From Pseudomonas nunensis (GTDB lineage: Bacteria > Pseudomonadota > Gammaproteobacteria > Pseudomonadales > Pseudomonadaceae), in NCBI RefSeq assembly GCF_024296925.1, contig NZ_CP101125.1, positions 6,935,001-6,999,000 of the forward strand: a stretch of 64,000 bases of DNA. Direction: 5' to 3'. The position numbers were made by a program, and so were the translations under genes. A model generated the notes under the pieces. That model had not been told where the DNA came from and made no database searches. It saw only the letters and a program-made list of their open reading frames with translations. Below, piece by piece: positions 54,853 through 63,718 of this stretch. The first letter of the stretch is position 1; each line of letters opens with the position of its first letter.

Positions 54853-55833
54853 ATGGGCGTAGAAAGGCCAGTCGCCGAACTGGGCGTGTTGATCTATCCC
54901 GGCGCGCAGATGGCGGCGGTGCATGGGTTGACGGACCTGTTCGGGGTCGCGAACCGGATTGCTGCGGAGCATCAGGCGGCGCAATTGCCGATGCTGCGCA
55001 TCAGTCATTGGCGCGGCGAGGGCGATCAGGTGCCCGAGCGGGTGTACGACAGTCATCCCGGCCCGGACAGCGCCTTGGTAGCAGTGATGATCCCGCCATC
55101 GATTGGCGGCTTTTCCGAGAGCCAGGCGCCACAAGGCGTGATTCGCTGGATTCGCCAGCAACACGCCCAAGGCGCGACCCTGGGCGGCGTGTGCGTGGGC
55201 TCGATCCTGCTGGCCGAAAGCGGCTTGCTCGACGGTCGTAGCGCCACCACCCACTGGACCTCGGCCAAAACCTTCGCCGAGCGTTACCCGGCGATCAAAC
55301 TCTTGGCCGATACGCCCATCGTCGATGACGGCGACCTGATCACCACCGCCGGGCTGATGGCCTGGTCCGAGCTGGGTTTGCGCATGGTCGATCGCTTGCT
55401 CGGGCCGAGCATCGCCAGCGGCACTGCACGGTTTTTGGTGGTCGAGCACAGCGACAGCGCGAGCCAGTGCGGCAGCAACTTCGCGCCGATTCTCAGCCAT
55501 GGTGATGCGTCGATTCTCAAGGTCCAGCACTGGCTGCAAAGCACTGGCGCGACCGACGTATCGCTGACCGCGATGGCCGAGCGCGCAGGGCTGGAAGAGC
55601 GCACGTTCCTGCGCCGGTTCCGCGCGGCGACCGGGCTCAAACCCACCGAATACTGCCAGCATTTGCGGGTCGGCAAGGCCCGGGAAATGCTCGAATTCAC
55701 CAACGGCACCATCGACCACATCGCCTGGACCGTGGGCTATCAAGACCCGAGCGCGTTTCGCGCCACGTTCAAGAAAATCACCGGGCTGGCGCCGAGTGAT
55801 TATCGGGCGCGGTTTGGGGCGGTTACCCGATAG
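54853..55833 (+). CDS. GlxA-type transcriptional regulator (PfpI-like domain plus AraC HTH)
   Basis: 326 aa. N-terminal DJ-1/PfpI-like amidotransferase fold (about 10-190) with the nucleophile-elbow Cys in GGVCVGSILLAESGLL, probably a ligand sensor. The C-terminal AraC/XylS double helix-turn-helix (about 225-320) has SLTAMAERAGLEERTFLRRF and DHIAWTVGYQDPSAFRATFK. The start MGVERPVAELG at 54853 follows AACTGACA; upstream frame is not conserved. Divergent to the isochorismatase-family gene, its likely target. Confidence 0.88.
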   Translation: MGVERPVAELGVLIYPGAQMAAVHGLTDLFGVANRIAAEHQAAQLPMLRISHWRGEGDQVPERVYDSHPGPDSALVAVMIPPSIGGFSESQAPQGVIRWIRQQHAQGATLGGVCVGSILLAESGLLDGRSATTHWTSAKTFAERYPAIKLLADTPIVDDGDLITTAGLMAWSELGLRMVDRLLGPSIASGTARFLVVEHSDSASQCGSNFAPILSHGDASILKVQHWLQSTGATDVSLTAMAERAGLEERTFLRRFRAATGLKPTEYCQHLRVGKAREMLEFTNGTIDHIAWTVGYQDPSAFRATFKKITGLAPSDYRARFGAVTR

Positions 55834-56135
55834 CGACTACACCGCCAATTAAACTGTGGGAGCGGGCTTGCTCGCGAAGGCGCAGTGTCAGTCATCATCA
55901 ATGTGTCTGATACACCGCTTTCGCGAGCAAGCCCGCTCCCACAGGGAAACGGTGCAAGTCTTCGGACCGTGCAAAATGCTCTAGTCTTGAAGTAAGTCGT
56001 GCAGAATCAAACAGGCCTAACGCCATCACTGCTTGAGCAAACATCTGATCTGAAAGCCATTTCTTTTCAGACACCGTTGGCTTGATCCCTGCACCCCTCA
56101 AGCCACATCCATCAGCGCAGATTGAAGGGGGACGC
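55834..56135. other. Gap between glxA-like and DUF3182 genes
   Basis: 302 bp. Its first third holds a REPIN (55854-55944). The remainder (about 55945-56135) has no ORF with support; the last bases carry an AAGGGGGA Shine-Dalgarno for the DUF3182 gene. No clear sigma70 promoter was read. Confidence 0.5.
55854..55944. repeat. REPIN after the glxA-like gene
   Basis: Two inverted REP units: CTGTGGGAGCGGGCTTGCTC at 55854-55873 and its reverse complement ending at 55944, with a short central region. It matches the REPIN at 52515 apart from small changes near the centre. Located 20 bp after a gene end, it may serve as transcript 3'-end structure. Confidence 0.95.
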
Positions 56136-57245
56136 ATGACCCCAACAAATCGCAAAAAACTGGTCGTCGCCCATTCCGTGCGGCCTGAAGCCCCGCTGCA
56201 CGAAGTCGAAACCAATCGGGCGCTGGCCAAGTGGTTGGCGCAGATACTCGGGCTCAAATACGGCGGCAGCTACGACCCCGAACAGCACAGCGGCCGCGAC
56301 CTGTATCTCTTGCCGACCCAGACCCTGGTGGGCGTCGCGAACGCTCGGCAACTGGGGGTTAGGGGCCCGGAGGATTTGTGGGGTGGTTACGTCGATCACG
56401 ATTTCATCTGCACCAAAGCCATCAGCCACGGTTTGCTCAATCGTGATGCCCATGCACCGGAAGGCTGGTCACCGTTGTTTTCCGAGCGAGTGCGTAACGT
56501 CGTGCTCGATGGCCTCAGCGTATTTTCCCTGGAGGACGCGCGCCCGGCGGCGGAGCACTTGCTCAACAGCGGCCCGATCCGGCTCAAACCGATTCATGCG
56601 TGCGCCGGACGCGGTCAGGAAGTGATCAAAAGCTTGAACGAGTTCGACGCCATCCTCGCCCGGCCCGATGCCGAGCAGCTGTTCACCGAGGGCGTCGTGC
56701 TGGAGCAGGACCTCGACCAGGTGATTACCCACAGCGTCGGCCAGACCTTTATCGGCGACAAAGTGCTGAGTTACTGCGGTGATCAATACTTGACCGAAGA
56801 CGGTCGAGGCGAGCAGGTTTACGGGGGTTCCAACCTGCTGGTGGTGCAGGGTTACTACGAGGATTTGCTGGAACTGGAGCTGCCGGACGATGTGCGCTTG
56901 GCAATCCAGCAAGCCCAGGTATTCGACAACGCGGCGGACGAGGCTTACCCCGGTTTCTACGCCTCGCGGCGCAATTACGACATCGCTCAGGGCCTGGACA
57001 GCAACGGCAAACAACGCAGCGGCGTACTCGAACAATCCTGGCGCATGGGCGGGGCCAGCAGCGCCGAAGTCGCTGCATTGCAGAGCTTCATTAACGATCC
57101 GGGGATGAGCGCGATTCGCGTGTCGTCGGTGGAAACCTACATCGATCAACCGCTGCCGGCGGATGCCATCGAGGTGTATCGCGGCCCGGCGGAAAACAGC
57201 GACTTTCTTCTCAAGTACGTAACGGTCAAATCCTATGACGGCTAG
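56136..57245 (+). CDS. DUF3182 family protein
   Basis: 369 aa, soluble, no signal peptide. It starts MTPTNRKKLVVAHSVRPEAP at 56136 after AAGGGGGA. A segment near RLKPIHACAGRGQEVIKS and VVLEQDLDQVITHSVGQTFI (about 170-220) looks ATP-grasp-like (nucleotide-binding Lys then VxEE-like motif), but this is inference. Its 3' end overlaps the alpha/beta hydrolase gene by 11 nt, so the two are coupled. Biochemical function unknown. Confidence 0.75.
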   Translation: MTPTNRKKLVVAHSVRPEAPLHEVETNRALAKWLAQILGLKYGGSYDPEQHSGRDLYLLPTQTLVGVANARQLGVRGPEDLWGGYVDHDFICTKAISHGLLNRDAHAPEGWSPLFSERVRNVVLDGLSVFSLEDARPAAEHLLNSGPIRLKPIHACAGRGQEVIKSLNEFDAILARPDAEQLFTEGVVLEQDLDQVITHSVGQTFIGDKVLSYCGDQYLTEDGRGEQVYGGSNLLVVQGYYEDLLELELPDDVRLAIQQAQVFDNAADEAYPGFYASRRNYDIAQGLDSNGKQRSGVLEQSWRMGGASSAEVAALQSFINDPGMSAIRVSSVETYIDQPLPADAIEVYRGPAENSDFLLKYVTVKSYDG

Positions 57246-57993
57246 AAGCGAAACGATTGAAATCGATATAGACGGCGAACAGATGACCGGGCATTTCCTC
57301 AGCCCCAAATCGAAAGTCCCGGGCGTGTTGTTTGTACACGGCTGGGGCGGTAGTCAGGAACGAGATCTGGAACGCGCCAAAGGCATCGCCGGTTTAGGCT
57401 GTGTCTGTCTGACCTTCGACCTGCGCGGCCACACGGGCGGCACCGGCATTGCCTTGTCCCAAGTGACCCGTGAAGACAACCTGCGAGATTTGCTGGCCGC
57501 TTACGACCGCTTGCTCGCCCACCCAGCCCTCGACACCTCGGCGATTGCGGTGGTCGGCACCAGTTATGGCGGTTATCTGGCGGCGATCCTCACGTCATTG
57601 CGCCCGGTGCGCTGGCTGGCGCTGAGGGTGCCGGCGCTGTATCGCGACGAGCAATGGCATACGCCCAAGCGGGATCTGGATAAGGTGGATCTGCTGGATT
57701 ACCGCAGCACCTTGGTGCATTCCGAGAACAATCGGGCGCTGCATGCCTGCGCGGCGTTTACCGGGGATGTGCTGTTGGTGGAGTCGGAGACTGACGATCA
57801 CATTCCCCACGCGACGATCATGAGTTATCGCGCCGCGTGCCAGCAGACGCACTCCCTCACCCACCGCATCATTGATGGCGCCGACCACACCCTGAGCGAC
57901 CCCGTTTCACAACAGGCCTACACCTCGATCCTCGTGGACTGGATCACGGAAATGGTGGTGGGTGAGCGGTTGAGCATTATTCAGTCCAGTTGA
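57235..57993 (+). CDS. Alpha/beta hydrolase
   Basis: 252-aa soluble hydrolase. Nucleophile Ser110 in GTSYGG, acid Asp187 or Asp188 (ESETDDHIP) and His218 (GADHTL) form a full triad; HGWGG (35-39) gives the oxyanion hole. It resembles dienelactone-hydrolase or S9-peptidase-like esterases; substrate unknown. It begins inside the end of the DUF3182 gene (11-nt overlap), implying a shared pathway. Convergent with ybhN across a REP pair. Confidence 0.87.
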   Translation: MTARSETIEIDIDGEQMTGHFLSPKSKVPGVLFVHGWGGSQERDLERAKGIAGLGCVCLTFDLRGHTGGTGIALSQVTREDNLRDLLAAYDRLLAHPALDTSAIAVVGTSYGGYLAAILTSLRPVRWLALRVPALYRDEQWHTPKRDLDKVDLLDYRSTLVHSENNRALHACAAFTGDVLLVESETDDHIPHATIMSYRAACQQTHSLTHRIIDGADHTLSDPVSQQAYTSILVDWITEMVVGERLSIIQSS

Positions 57994-58015
57994 ATCGGTG
58001 GTGCCCTTTCGATCA

Positions 58016-58084
58016 TTCGCGAGCAAGCCCGCTCCCACAGGGAAACGCATTCCAATGTGGGAGCGGGCTTGCTCGCGAAAGCGG
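58016..58084. repeat. Inverted REP pair, inside-out orientation
   Basis: TTCGCGAGCAAGCCCGCTCC...CACAG (58016-58040) faces TGTGGGAGCGGG...GCGAAAGCGG (58056-58084). The order is the reverse of the other REPINs here: the TGTGGG ends face inward. It lies between two convergent genes and may act as a bidirectional mRNA-end structure. Confidence 0.93.
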
Positions 58085-58104
58085 CAGCCGCTTCACCACA
58101 AGTT

Positions 58105-59100
58105 TCAAGATGGTTTCTTCGCAATCCGCAACGACTTGGCCTTGGCTTCCACCACCAAATACATCACCAGCGTAATCAACAACGGCAATATGAAATAAAT
58201 CGCCCGATACGCCAGCAACCCCGCCACCAGGCTGCCCCGCGACGCTTCGTGTTGCAGCAGCGCCACGAACACCGCCTCCAGCACCCCAAGCCCCGCCGGA
58301 ATGTGCGTAATGACCCCGGCAATCGCGCTGATCAGCAACACCCCCAGCACCAACGGATAATCCAGCTTGCTTGGCAACAGGGTGAAAATCACCGCCGCCA
58401 TCAGCGACCAATTCAACGCTCCGAGCGCCAGTTGCAGCACCGCCATGCGCAGCGACGGCAGGTTGATTTCCACCCCGCGTATCGCCCATTCCCGACGCTT
58501 GGAGAACTGGCATGCCGCCAGATACCCCGCGCTGATCACCAGCAACAGCACCCCGACGCCTTGCAAAGCATCGCTGCTCAGTTTCCAGCCCGGCGGCATT
58601 CTGACCAGACCGCTACTGAAGATCGCGCCGGCAATCACCATGTAACCAAACCAGTTGGTCGCCAGGCTCAGCCCGAGGATTTTCGCGATGTTGCTTTTGC
58701 TCACACCCAACCGTGAATACAACCGATAGCGCATGGCTATGCCGCCGACCCAGGCGCTCAGGTTGAGGTTGAAGGCGTAGCTGATGATGCCCACCGGCAG
58801 GATCTGTTTCCAGGTCAGGTCCTGGCGGATGTAGGTGCGGCCGATCAGGTCGAAGCAGGCGTAGACCAGGAAACTCACCAACGTCAGCCCGGAAGCGATG
58901 ATCAGCGTGCGCACCTTGAAATCGGCCAGGGTGTCGAACACCTCGTTCCATTCAATGCGCTGGGCGAGCATCGTGAACAACACGATCAGTGCCAGGAAAA
59001 ACAGCATCGTCAGCGGTTTTTTCCAACGGCTCCAGCGGGACTTTTTTGCAGGCGCAGCGCTGTCGGCGTGGGTCGCCGGTGGTGCATCAGAGTGGCTCAT
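58105..59100 (-). CDS. ybhN: YbhN/UPF0104 multi-pass membrane protein (LPG-synthase TM-domain family)
   Basis: 331 aa, eight or so TM helices after a 30-residue basic N-terminal tail (KKSRWSRWKKP). It belongs to the family related to the flippase half of lysyl-phosphatidylglycerol synthases; motifs FNLNLSAWVGGIAMRYRLYS and THIPAGLGVLEAVFVALL. The synthase domain is absent. It is downstream of the cardiolipin synthase gene with a 14-nt overlap, as in the E. coli ybhP-clsB-ybhN cluster, so a lipid-handling role is likely. Confidence 0.88.
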   Translation of the reverse strand: MSHSDAPPATHADSAAPAKKSRWSRWKKPLTMLFFLALIVLFTMLAQRIEWNEVFDTLADFKVRTLIIASGLTLVSFLVYACFDLIGRTYIRQDLTWKQILPVGIISYAFNLNLSAWVGGIAMRYRLYSRLGVSKSNIAKILGLSLATNWFGYMVIAGAIFSSGLVRMPPGWKLSSDALQGVGVLLLVISAGYLAACQFSKRREWAIRGVEINLPSLRMAVLQLALGALNWSLMAAVIFTLLPSKLDYPLVLGVLLISAIAGVITHIPAGLGVLEAVFVALLQHEASRGSLVAGLLAYRAIYFILPLLITLVMYLVVEAKAKSLRIAKKPS

Positions 59101-60379
59101 GATGATCGCTCCCGGCCGTGTGGATGAAGGGTTTCAGGCGCGGCTTGTGCGCCGGCAGCCAACCGGCCCATGCCGGAAAATGGCGCAGGAAGTGGAACAC
59201 CAGGAAGCCGACGGTCATGTGCCAGACCCTCCCGCGTGGGGCCTTGTCCGGCGACATGGCTTTGCAATGGTTGTTGCTCAGGTCTTCAAGGCGCTCAAAC
59301 AATTGGCGGTTGAATGTTCGGTCGCGGATCAACACATTGGCTTCCAGGTTCATCGACAGGCTCAACGGGTCGAGGTTGCTCGAACCGACGGTGCTCCAGT
59401 CTTCATCCACCAGGGCGACTTTGCCGTGCAGCGGTCGCTCGCAATATTCATGAATCTGTACGCCGGACTTGAGCAGGTAGTCGTAGGTCATGCGTGCGGC
59501 AAGCTTGGCCACCAGCATGTCCGGCTGACCTTGCAGAATCAGCCGCACCTCGACGCCACGCCGGGCCGCGTTGCGGATCTCTCGCAGCAGGCGATAACCA
59601 GGAAAGAAGTAAGCGTTGGCGATGACAACGCGGCGCTGGGCGCTGCGCAGGACTTGCCGGTAAACCTCTTCGATGTCGGTGCGGTGGTCGCCGTTGTCGC
59701 GGTACACCAGCCGGACCTGACCGTCATGGTCGTTGAAGGCCAATTCCGAACGTCGTTGGCGGCGGCGTTGCCACCAATATTTGGCGCGAGCCGGGCGACC
59801 GCTTTGCAGCAGGGCGAAGTGATGAATGTCCGCCACCGCCGGGCCTTGCACTTCCACGGAATAATCCTGCTTGGCCTCGGGGCCGAAGTCGGCCAGGTGG
59901 TCGGCGGAAAAGTTGATCCCGCCGATAAACGCAATCGTGCCATCGACCACCACAATCTTGCGGTGCAGGCGGCGGAACCAGTTGGTGCGGAACCCCAGAT
60001 GCTTGGGCGCCGGGTCGAAGATCTGGATGTGCACGCCAGCCTCGCTCAGAGCCGCGAGATAGGCGGTGGTCAGCTCGCCACAGCCGAAACCGTCGAGGCT
60101 GGCGGTAACGCGCACGCCCCTTTGCGCGGCTTCGATCAGCACTTGCTGCAGCTCATTGCCGACCTTGTCTTCGAAAACAATGAAGGTTTCCAGGAGGATT
60201 TCCGTCTTGGCCGCGCGCATGGCCTCGAACACCCGTGGAAAATACGCTTCACCGTTTTCCAGTAGCTCGACAAGGTTGTTGCCCTGCCAGGCATATTCGA
60301 CATCAACCGCCGCCGGCTCGACCATCGGTGGCGCGGGAATTTGTTGCACGCTGGCTTTCTCCATCGGGGGATTGCTCAT
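59087..60379 (-). CDS. clsB: Cardiolipin synthase B
   Basis: 430-aa phospholipase-D superfamily enzyme making cardiolipin. Two HKD motifs: [16 protein letters not shown] (His about 138) and [18 protein letters not shown] (about 318). No N-terminal TM segments, as in ClsB and unlike ClsA. The start overlaps the ybhP stop by 4 nt (ATGA). The position between ybhP and ybhN matches E. coli. Confidence 0.92.
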   Translation of the reverse strand: MSNPPMEKASVQQIPAPPMVEPAAVDVEYAWQGNNLVELLENGEAYFPRVFEAMRAAKTEILLETFIVFEDKVGNELQQVLIEAAQRGVRVTASLDGFGCGELTTAYLAALSEAGVHIQIFDPAPKHLGFRTNWFRRLHRKIVVVDGTIAFIGGINFSADHLADFGPEAKQDYSVEVQGPAVADIHHFALLQSGRPARAKYWWQRRRQRRSELAFNDHDGQVRLVYRDNGDHRTDIEEVYRQVLRSAQRRVVIANAYFFPGYRLLREIRNAARRGVEVRLILQGQPDMLVAKLAARMTYDYLLKSGVQIHEYCERPLHGKVALVDEDWSTVGSSNLDPLSLSMNLEANVLIRDRTFNRQLFERLEDLSNNHCKAMSPDKAPRGRVWHMTVGFLVFHFLRHFPAWAGWLPAHKPRLKPFIHTAGSDHHEPL

Positions 60380-61173
60380 AGCTCGATCTCCACCGAAAGC
60401 GGTGCGTGGTCAGAGAGGTGGGACCAAGGCCGCGCGGCCAATACTTGCGGACGACTGGCCTTGAGGTTGCGCACATAGATGCGGTCCAGGCGCAGCGCCG
60501 GCCAGCGCGCCGGAAAGGTACGGGCCGGTTTGCCGTGGTGCTCGGCGAAGACTTCGCGCAGGCCCGCAGGTTTAAGCAGTGCATCGGCGCGCTGGCGCCA
60601 ATCGTTGAAGTCACCGGCGACGATCACTCGCGCATCATCTGGCAGCTCTGCGAGGCGCCGGGTCAGCAGGTTCAGTTGTTCGGTGCGATGCGCTTCATGC
60701 AGCCCGAGGTGGACGCAAATCGCGTGCACTTCCAGAGCATCGCCGGGCAAGCGCAGCACGCAATGCAGGATGCCGCGGTTCTCGTGGCCGCTGATGGACA
60801 CGTCGAGGTTGTCGTGGCGCACGATCTGGAATTTCGACAGCAAGGCATTGCCGTGATCTCCCGCCGGGTACACCGCGTTGCGGCCGTAAGCAAACTGCGG
60901 CCACAGGGTGTCGGCGAGGAATTCGTATTGCGGCATTGTCGGCCAGTTGCTGTAGCGCTGGGGATGCTGCTCGTGGGTGCCGTGGACTTCCTGCAAAAAC
61001 ACCACGTCGGCAGACACGCTACGCACCGCTTCGCGCAACTCGGGCAGGATGAAGCGCCGGTTGAGTGCGGTGAATCCCTTATGAGTATTGACCGTCAGCA
61101 CGGTAAATCGGCGCACCGCTGTGATGATGGTTTCATGCTCGTCGGTGCTGCCGACCGGTTCGGAAATACTCAT
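60376..61173 (-). CDS. ybhP: Endonuclease/exonuclease/phosphatase-family protein YbhP
   Basis: 265 aa. EEP-fold residues are visible: NTHKGF near residue 30, Glu in [24 protein letters not shown] and a final [12 protein letters not shown] (catalytic Asp-His). Substrate unproven; in the clsB cluster a phosphodiester on a lipid headgroup is plausible. It overlaps both neighbours by 4 nt. Confidence 0.88.
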   Translation of the reverse strand: MSISEPVGSTDEHETIITAVRRFTVLTVNTHKGFTALNRRFILPELREAVRSVSADVVFLQEVHGTHEQHPQRYSNWPTMPQYEFLADTLWPQFAYGRNAVYPAGDHGNALLSKFQIVRHDNLDVSISGHENRGILHCVLRLPGDALEVHAICVHLGLHEAHRTEQLNLLTRRLAELPDDARVIVAGDFNDWRQRADALLKPAGLREVFAEHHGKPARTFPARWPALRLDRIYVRNLKASRPQVLAARPWSHLSDHAPLSVEIEL

Positions 61174-62096
61174 GGCAGCACTCCTGCGGCGGCGGGCTCA
61201 CCGGGGCGGGTGGCGAGGTCATCGCCGAGGTGAAAGCGCTCCAGCAGGCTGCGTGCGTCGAAGGGCGCGCGAACCTTGATGTCGTTATCGAAATAGCAGA
61301 AGACTTCCCGGGATTTGCGCACCTTGGGTTTTTGCCGCGGCGCGATCAAATGCGGGTCCGCCGGTTGTTGGCCGTGATTCCAGGCATCGATCCGCTCGCC
61401 CCAATGTTCCAGCGCTTGGGGCGTGTAGCCGCTGGCGTAGAGCTCTTCGGCACCGTGCAGGCGCAGGTACACGAAATCGCTGGTGATGTCTTCGCGGTAC
61501 GGCCACTTGCCGGCAGTGTCGGCGATCACCAAGGCGGTGTTGTAGCGCCGCAGCAGACGGGTGAAGGCCGGGTCTAAAAAGCTGTCGTGGCGAATTTCCA
61601 CCGCGTGGCGCAGCGGTTTTTTGCCGTGGGCCTTCATGCTCGCGTGGCCATTCACATGCGCATCGTGCTGGCGGGCGAGGGCGGCGGCCTGTTCGGTGTT
61701 GTGCGGCAGTTGTTCGAGGAAATGTTCAAACAGCTCCGCGTCGAATTTGAAGCTGGGCGGGAATTGCCAGAGGATCGGGCCGAGTTTTTCCTTGAGTTCC
61801 AACACTCCTGACGCGAAGAAATTCGCGAGGGGTTTGTGAACGTCCCGCAGGCGCTTGATGTGGGTGATGAAACGCGGGGCTTTGACGCTGAAGACGAAGC
61901 CTTGCGGGGTTTCGTCGTACCACTGCAGATAGCGTTCAGGCCGTTGCAGGGCGTAGAACGATCCATTGATTTCGATGCTGTTGACCGCTCGCGAGGCGAA
62001 TTGCAATTCGCGCTTCTGGGTCAACCCCTTCGGGTAAAACCCCCCGCGCCACGGTATGTAGCGCCAGCCTGAAATACCAATATGAATCGCCGCCAT
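61170..62096 (-). CDS. DUF72 family protein (YecE-like)
   Basis: 308 aa, TIM-barrel-like family of unknown function. It begins [20 protein letters not shown]; typical segments are [32 protein letters not shown] and [15 protein letters not shown]. The start at 62096 has GGAGGACAC directly upstream; an earlier ATG is unconserved. Its stop overlaps the ybhP start (ATGA), making it first gene of the ybhP-clsB-ybhN operon. Confidence 0.88.
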   Translation of the reverse strand: MAAIHIGISGWRYIPWRGGFYPKGLTQKRELQFASRAVNSIEINGSFYALQRPERYLQWYDETPQGFVFSVKAPRFITHIKRLRDVHKPLANFFASGVLELKEKLGPILWQFPPSFKFDAELFEHFLEQLPHNTEQAAALARQHDAHVNGHASMKAHGKKPLRHAVEIRHDSFLDPAFTRLLRRYNTALVIADTAGKWPYREDITSDFVYLRLHGAEELYASGYTPQALEHWGERIDAWNHGQQPADPHLIAPRQKPKVRKSREVFCYFDNDIKVRAPFDARSLLERFHLGDDLATRPGEPAAAGVLP

Positions 62097-62204
62097 GTGT
62101 CCTCCCCGTCGAATACCCTCCGTCTTTTGATGACTGTCGGGCAAACGAGAAAGTTTCCACGGGGCTACGGACGGTAAATTTTCTCAAAGACACCACAAAA
62201 CAAC

Positions 62205-62294
62205 TGTGGGAGCGGGCTTTCTCGCGAAAGCGGTCTTTCATTCAACATTAATGCTGACTGATCCACCGCCTTCGCGAGCAAGCCCGCTCCCACA
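62205..62294. repeat. REPIN between DUF72 and MFS genes
   Basis: TGTGGGAGCGGGCTTTCTCG on the left (note CTTT for the usual CTTG) and GAGCAAGCCCGCTCCCACA on the right, around an AT-richer centre. Part of the same repeat family as 52515, 55854 and 58016. Confidence 0.95.
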
Positions 62295-62305
62295 AGGGAT
62301 GTGTA

Positions 62306-63508
62306 TCAGTGACCGGCGACGACGCGGGTGGAGCTCTCGGCATACACCGGCCCAAGCCGGTCAAGCCGCCCACTCCACGCCGTCAGCGCCAGGGCGACCA
62401 ACACCACCAGGCCACCAATCCACGCGGTATGGATCAACCCCATATTCGCCACGATCAAGCCACCGCCCCACGCACCCCCGGCAATCCCGAGGTTGAACGC
62501 CGCGATGTTCAGGCCCGACGCCACGTCCACTGCATTCGGGGTGTGATGTTCGGCCTGACGCACGACATACACCTGCAGACCCGGCACGTTGCCGAACGCC
62601 ACCGCACCCCAGACCAGCACGGTGGCGAGGGCCAGCCATGGATTGCTGGCGGTAAAGGTCAACACGAACAGCACGGCAGCGAGCAGGGCAAAGATGATTT
62701 TCAGCGCGCTGATCGGGCCACGTTTGTCCGCCAGTTTGCCGCCCCAGATATTACCAATCGCTACCGAGATGCCGTACACCAGCAGGACCAGGCTGACCGT
62801 GCTGGCGCTGAAACCCGAGATGTCTTGAAGGATCGGTGCCAGGAAAGTGAAGGCGATAAACGAGCCGCCGTAACCGACTGCCGTCATCGCGTACACCAGC
62901 AACAGGCGCGGTTGTTTCAGCACTTGCAGTTGTTCGAGCAACGAGGCGGGTTTGCTGTGGGTAATGTTTTTCGGCACATACAACAGGCTGCCGATAAACG
63001 CGATCACACCCAGCGCCGATACGGCGAGGAAGGTTTCACGCCAGCCGAAATGCTGACCGATAAAGGTCCCCAACGGCACGCCGGTGACCAGCGCCACGGT
63101 CAGGCCGGTGAACATGATCGCAATCGCGCTGGCGGCTTTTTCCTCCGGCACCAGGCTGGTGGCGATGGTCGAGCCAATCGAGAAAAACACCCCGTGGGCC
63201 AGGCCGGTAACGATCCGCGCGATGATCAGCGATTCGTAACTCGGCGCTTTCCAGGCCAGCAGGTTGCCGAGGGTGAACAGCACCATCAGCGACAACAGCA
63301 GCAATTTGCGCGGGACTTTGCCGGTGAGGGCGGTCAACACCGGCGCGCCAATGGCCACGCCCAGGGCGTAGAGGCTGACCAGCAGGCCGGCGGACGGCAG
63401 ACTGACCCCGAGGTCGGCGCCGATGGTGGGTAACAGGCCAACGATGACGAACTCGGTCGTTCCGATGGCAAAGGCGCTGAGCGTCAGCGCGAGCAAGGCA
63501 ATGGGCAT
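62306..63508 (-). CDS. MFS transporter, DHA1 family (YdhP/AraJ-like)
   Basis: 400 aa, twelve TM helices. The N-terminus MPIALLALTLSAFAIGTTEF with VIVGLLPTIGADLGVSLPSA is the typical YdhP/AraJ-type start; the loop after TM2 reads GKVPRK. Drug or sugar export is known for relatives; substrate here unknown. Monocistronic, reading away from the IS element. Confidence 0.87.
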   Translation of the reverse strand: MPIALLALTLSAFAIGTTEFVIVGLLPTIGADLGVSLPSAGLLVSLYALGVAIGAPVLTALTGKVPRKLLLLSLMVLFTLGNLLAWKAPSYESLIIARIVTGLAHGVFFSIGSTIATSLVPEEKAASAIAIMFTGLTVALVTGVPLGTFIGQHFGWRETFLAVSALGVIAFIGSLLYVPKNITHSKPASLLEQLQVLKQPRLLLVYAMTAVGYGGSFIAFTFLAPILQDISGFSASTVSLVLLVYGISVAIGNIWGGKLADKRGPISALKIIFALLAAVLFVLTFTASNPWLALATVLVWGAVAFGNVPGLQVYVVRQAEHHTPNAVDVASGLNIAAFNLGIAGGAWGGGLIVANMGLIHTAWIGGLVVLVALALTAWSGRLDRLGPVYAESSTRVVAGH

Positions 63509-63634
63509 GACTGCAACTCCGGTGGGTTATTTGATGGAGCGCAGTGTCGGGGTTTGGGTTGTGCGGAAAAATAGGGGGATTGGCATTTGATATTTGCGTT
63601 CAGGTCAAATATCGAAAAAGCACCGCAAGTCCCC

Positions 63635-63648
63635 TGTGGGAGCGGGCT
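63635..63648 (+). repeat. REP unit truncated by the IS element
   Basis: TGTGGGAGCGGGCT matches the first 14 bases of the REP repeats, after which TGATCAGG (the IS left end) replaces the expected TGCTCGCGAA. The other half of the REP would lie beyond the right end of the IS, outside the window. Confidence 0.85.
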
Positions 63649-63718
63649 TGATCAGGCCTAATGATTTTGGACACTTCAATCGGGCGTTATGATGGCGCCC
63701 AAATCTGAGGTGTTTGGT

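Noticed and set aside
52515..62294. REP repeats considered as a CRISPR array
   Set aside because: The repeats occur as isolated inverted pairs kilobases apart, not as regularly spaced direct repeats; no cas gene is present.
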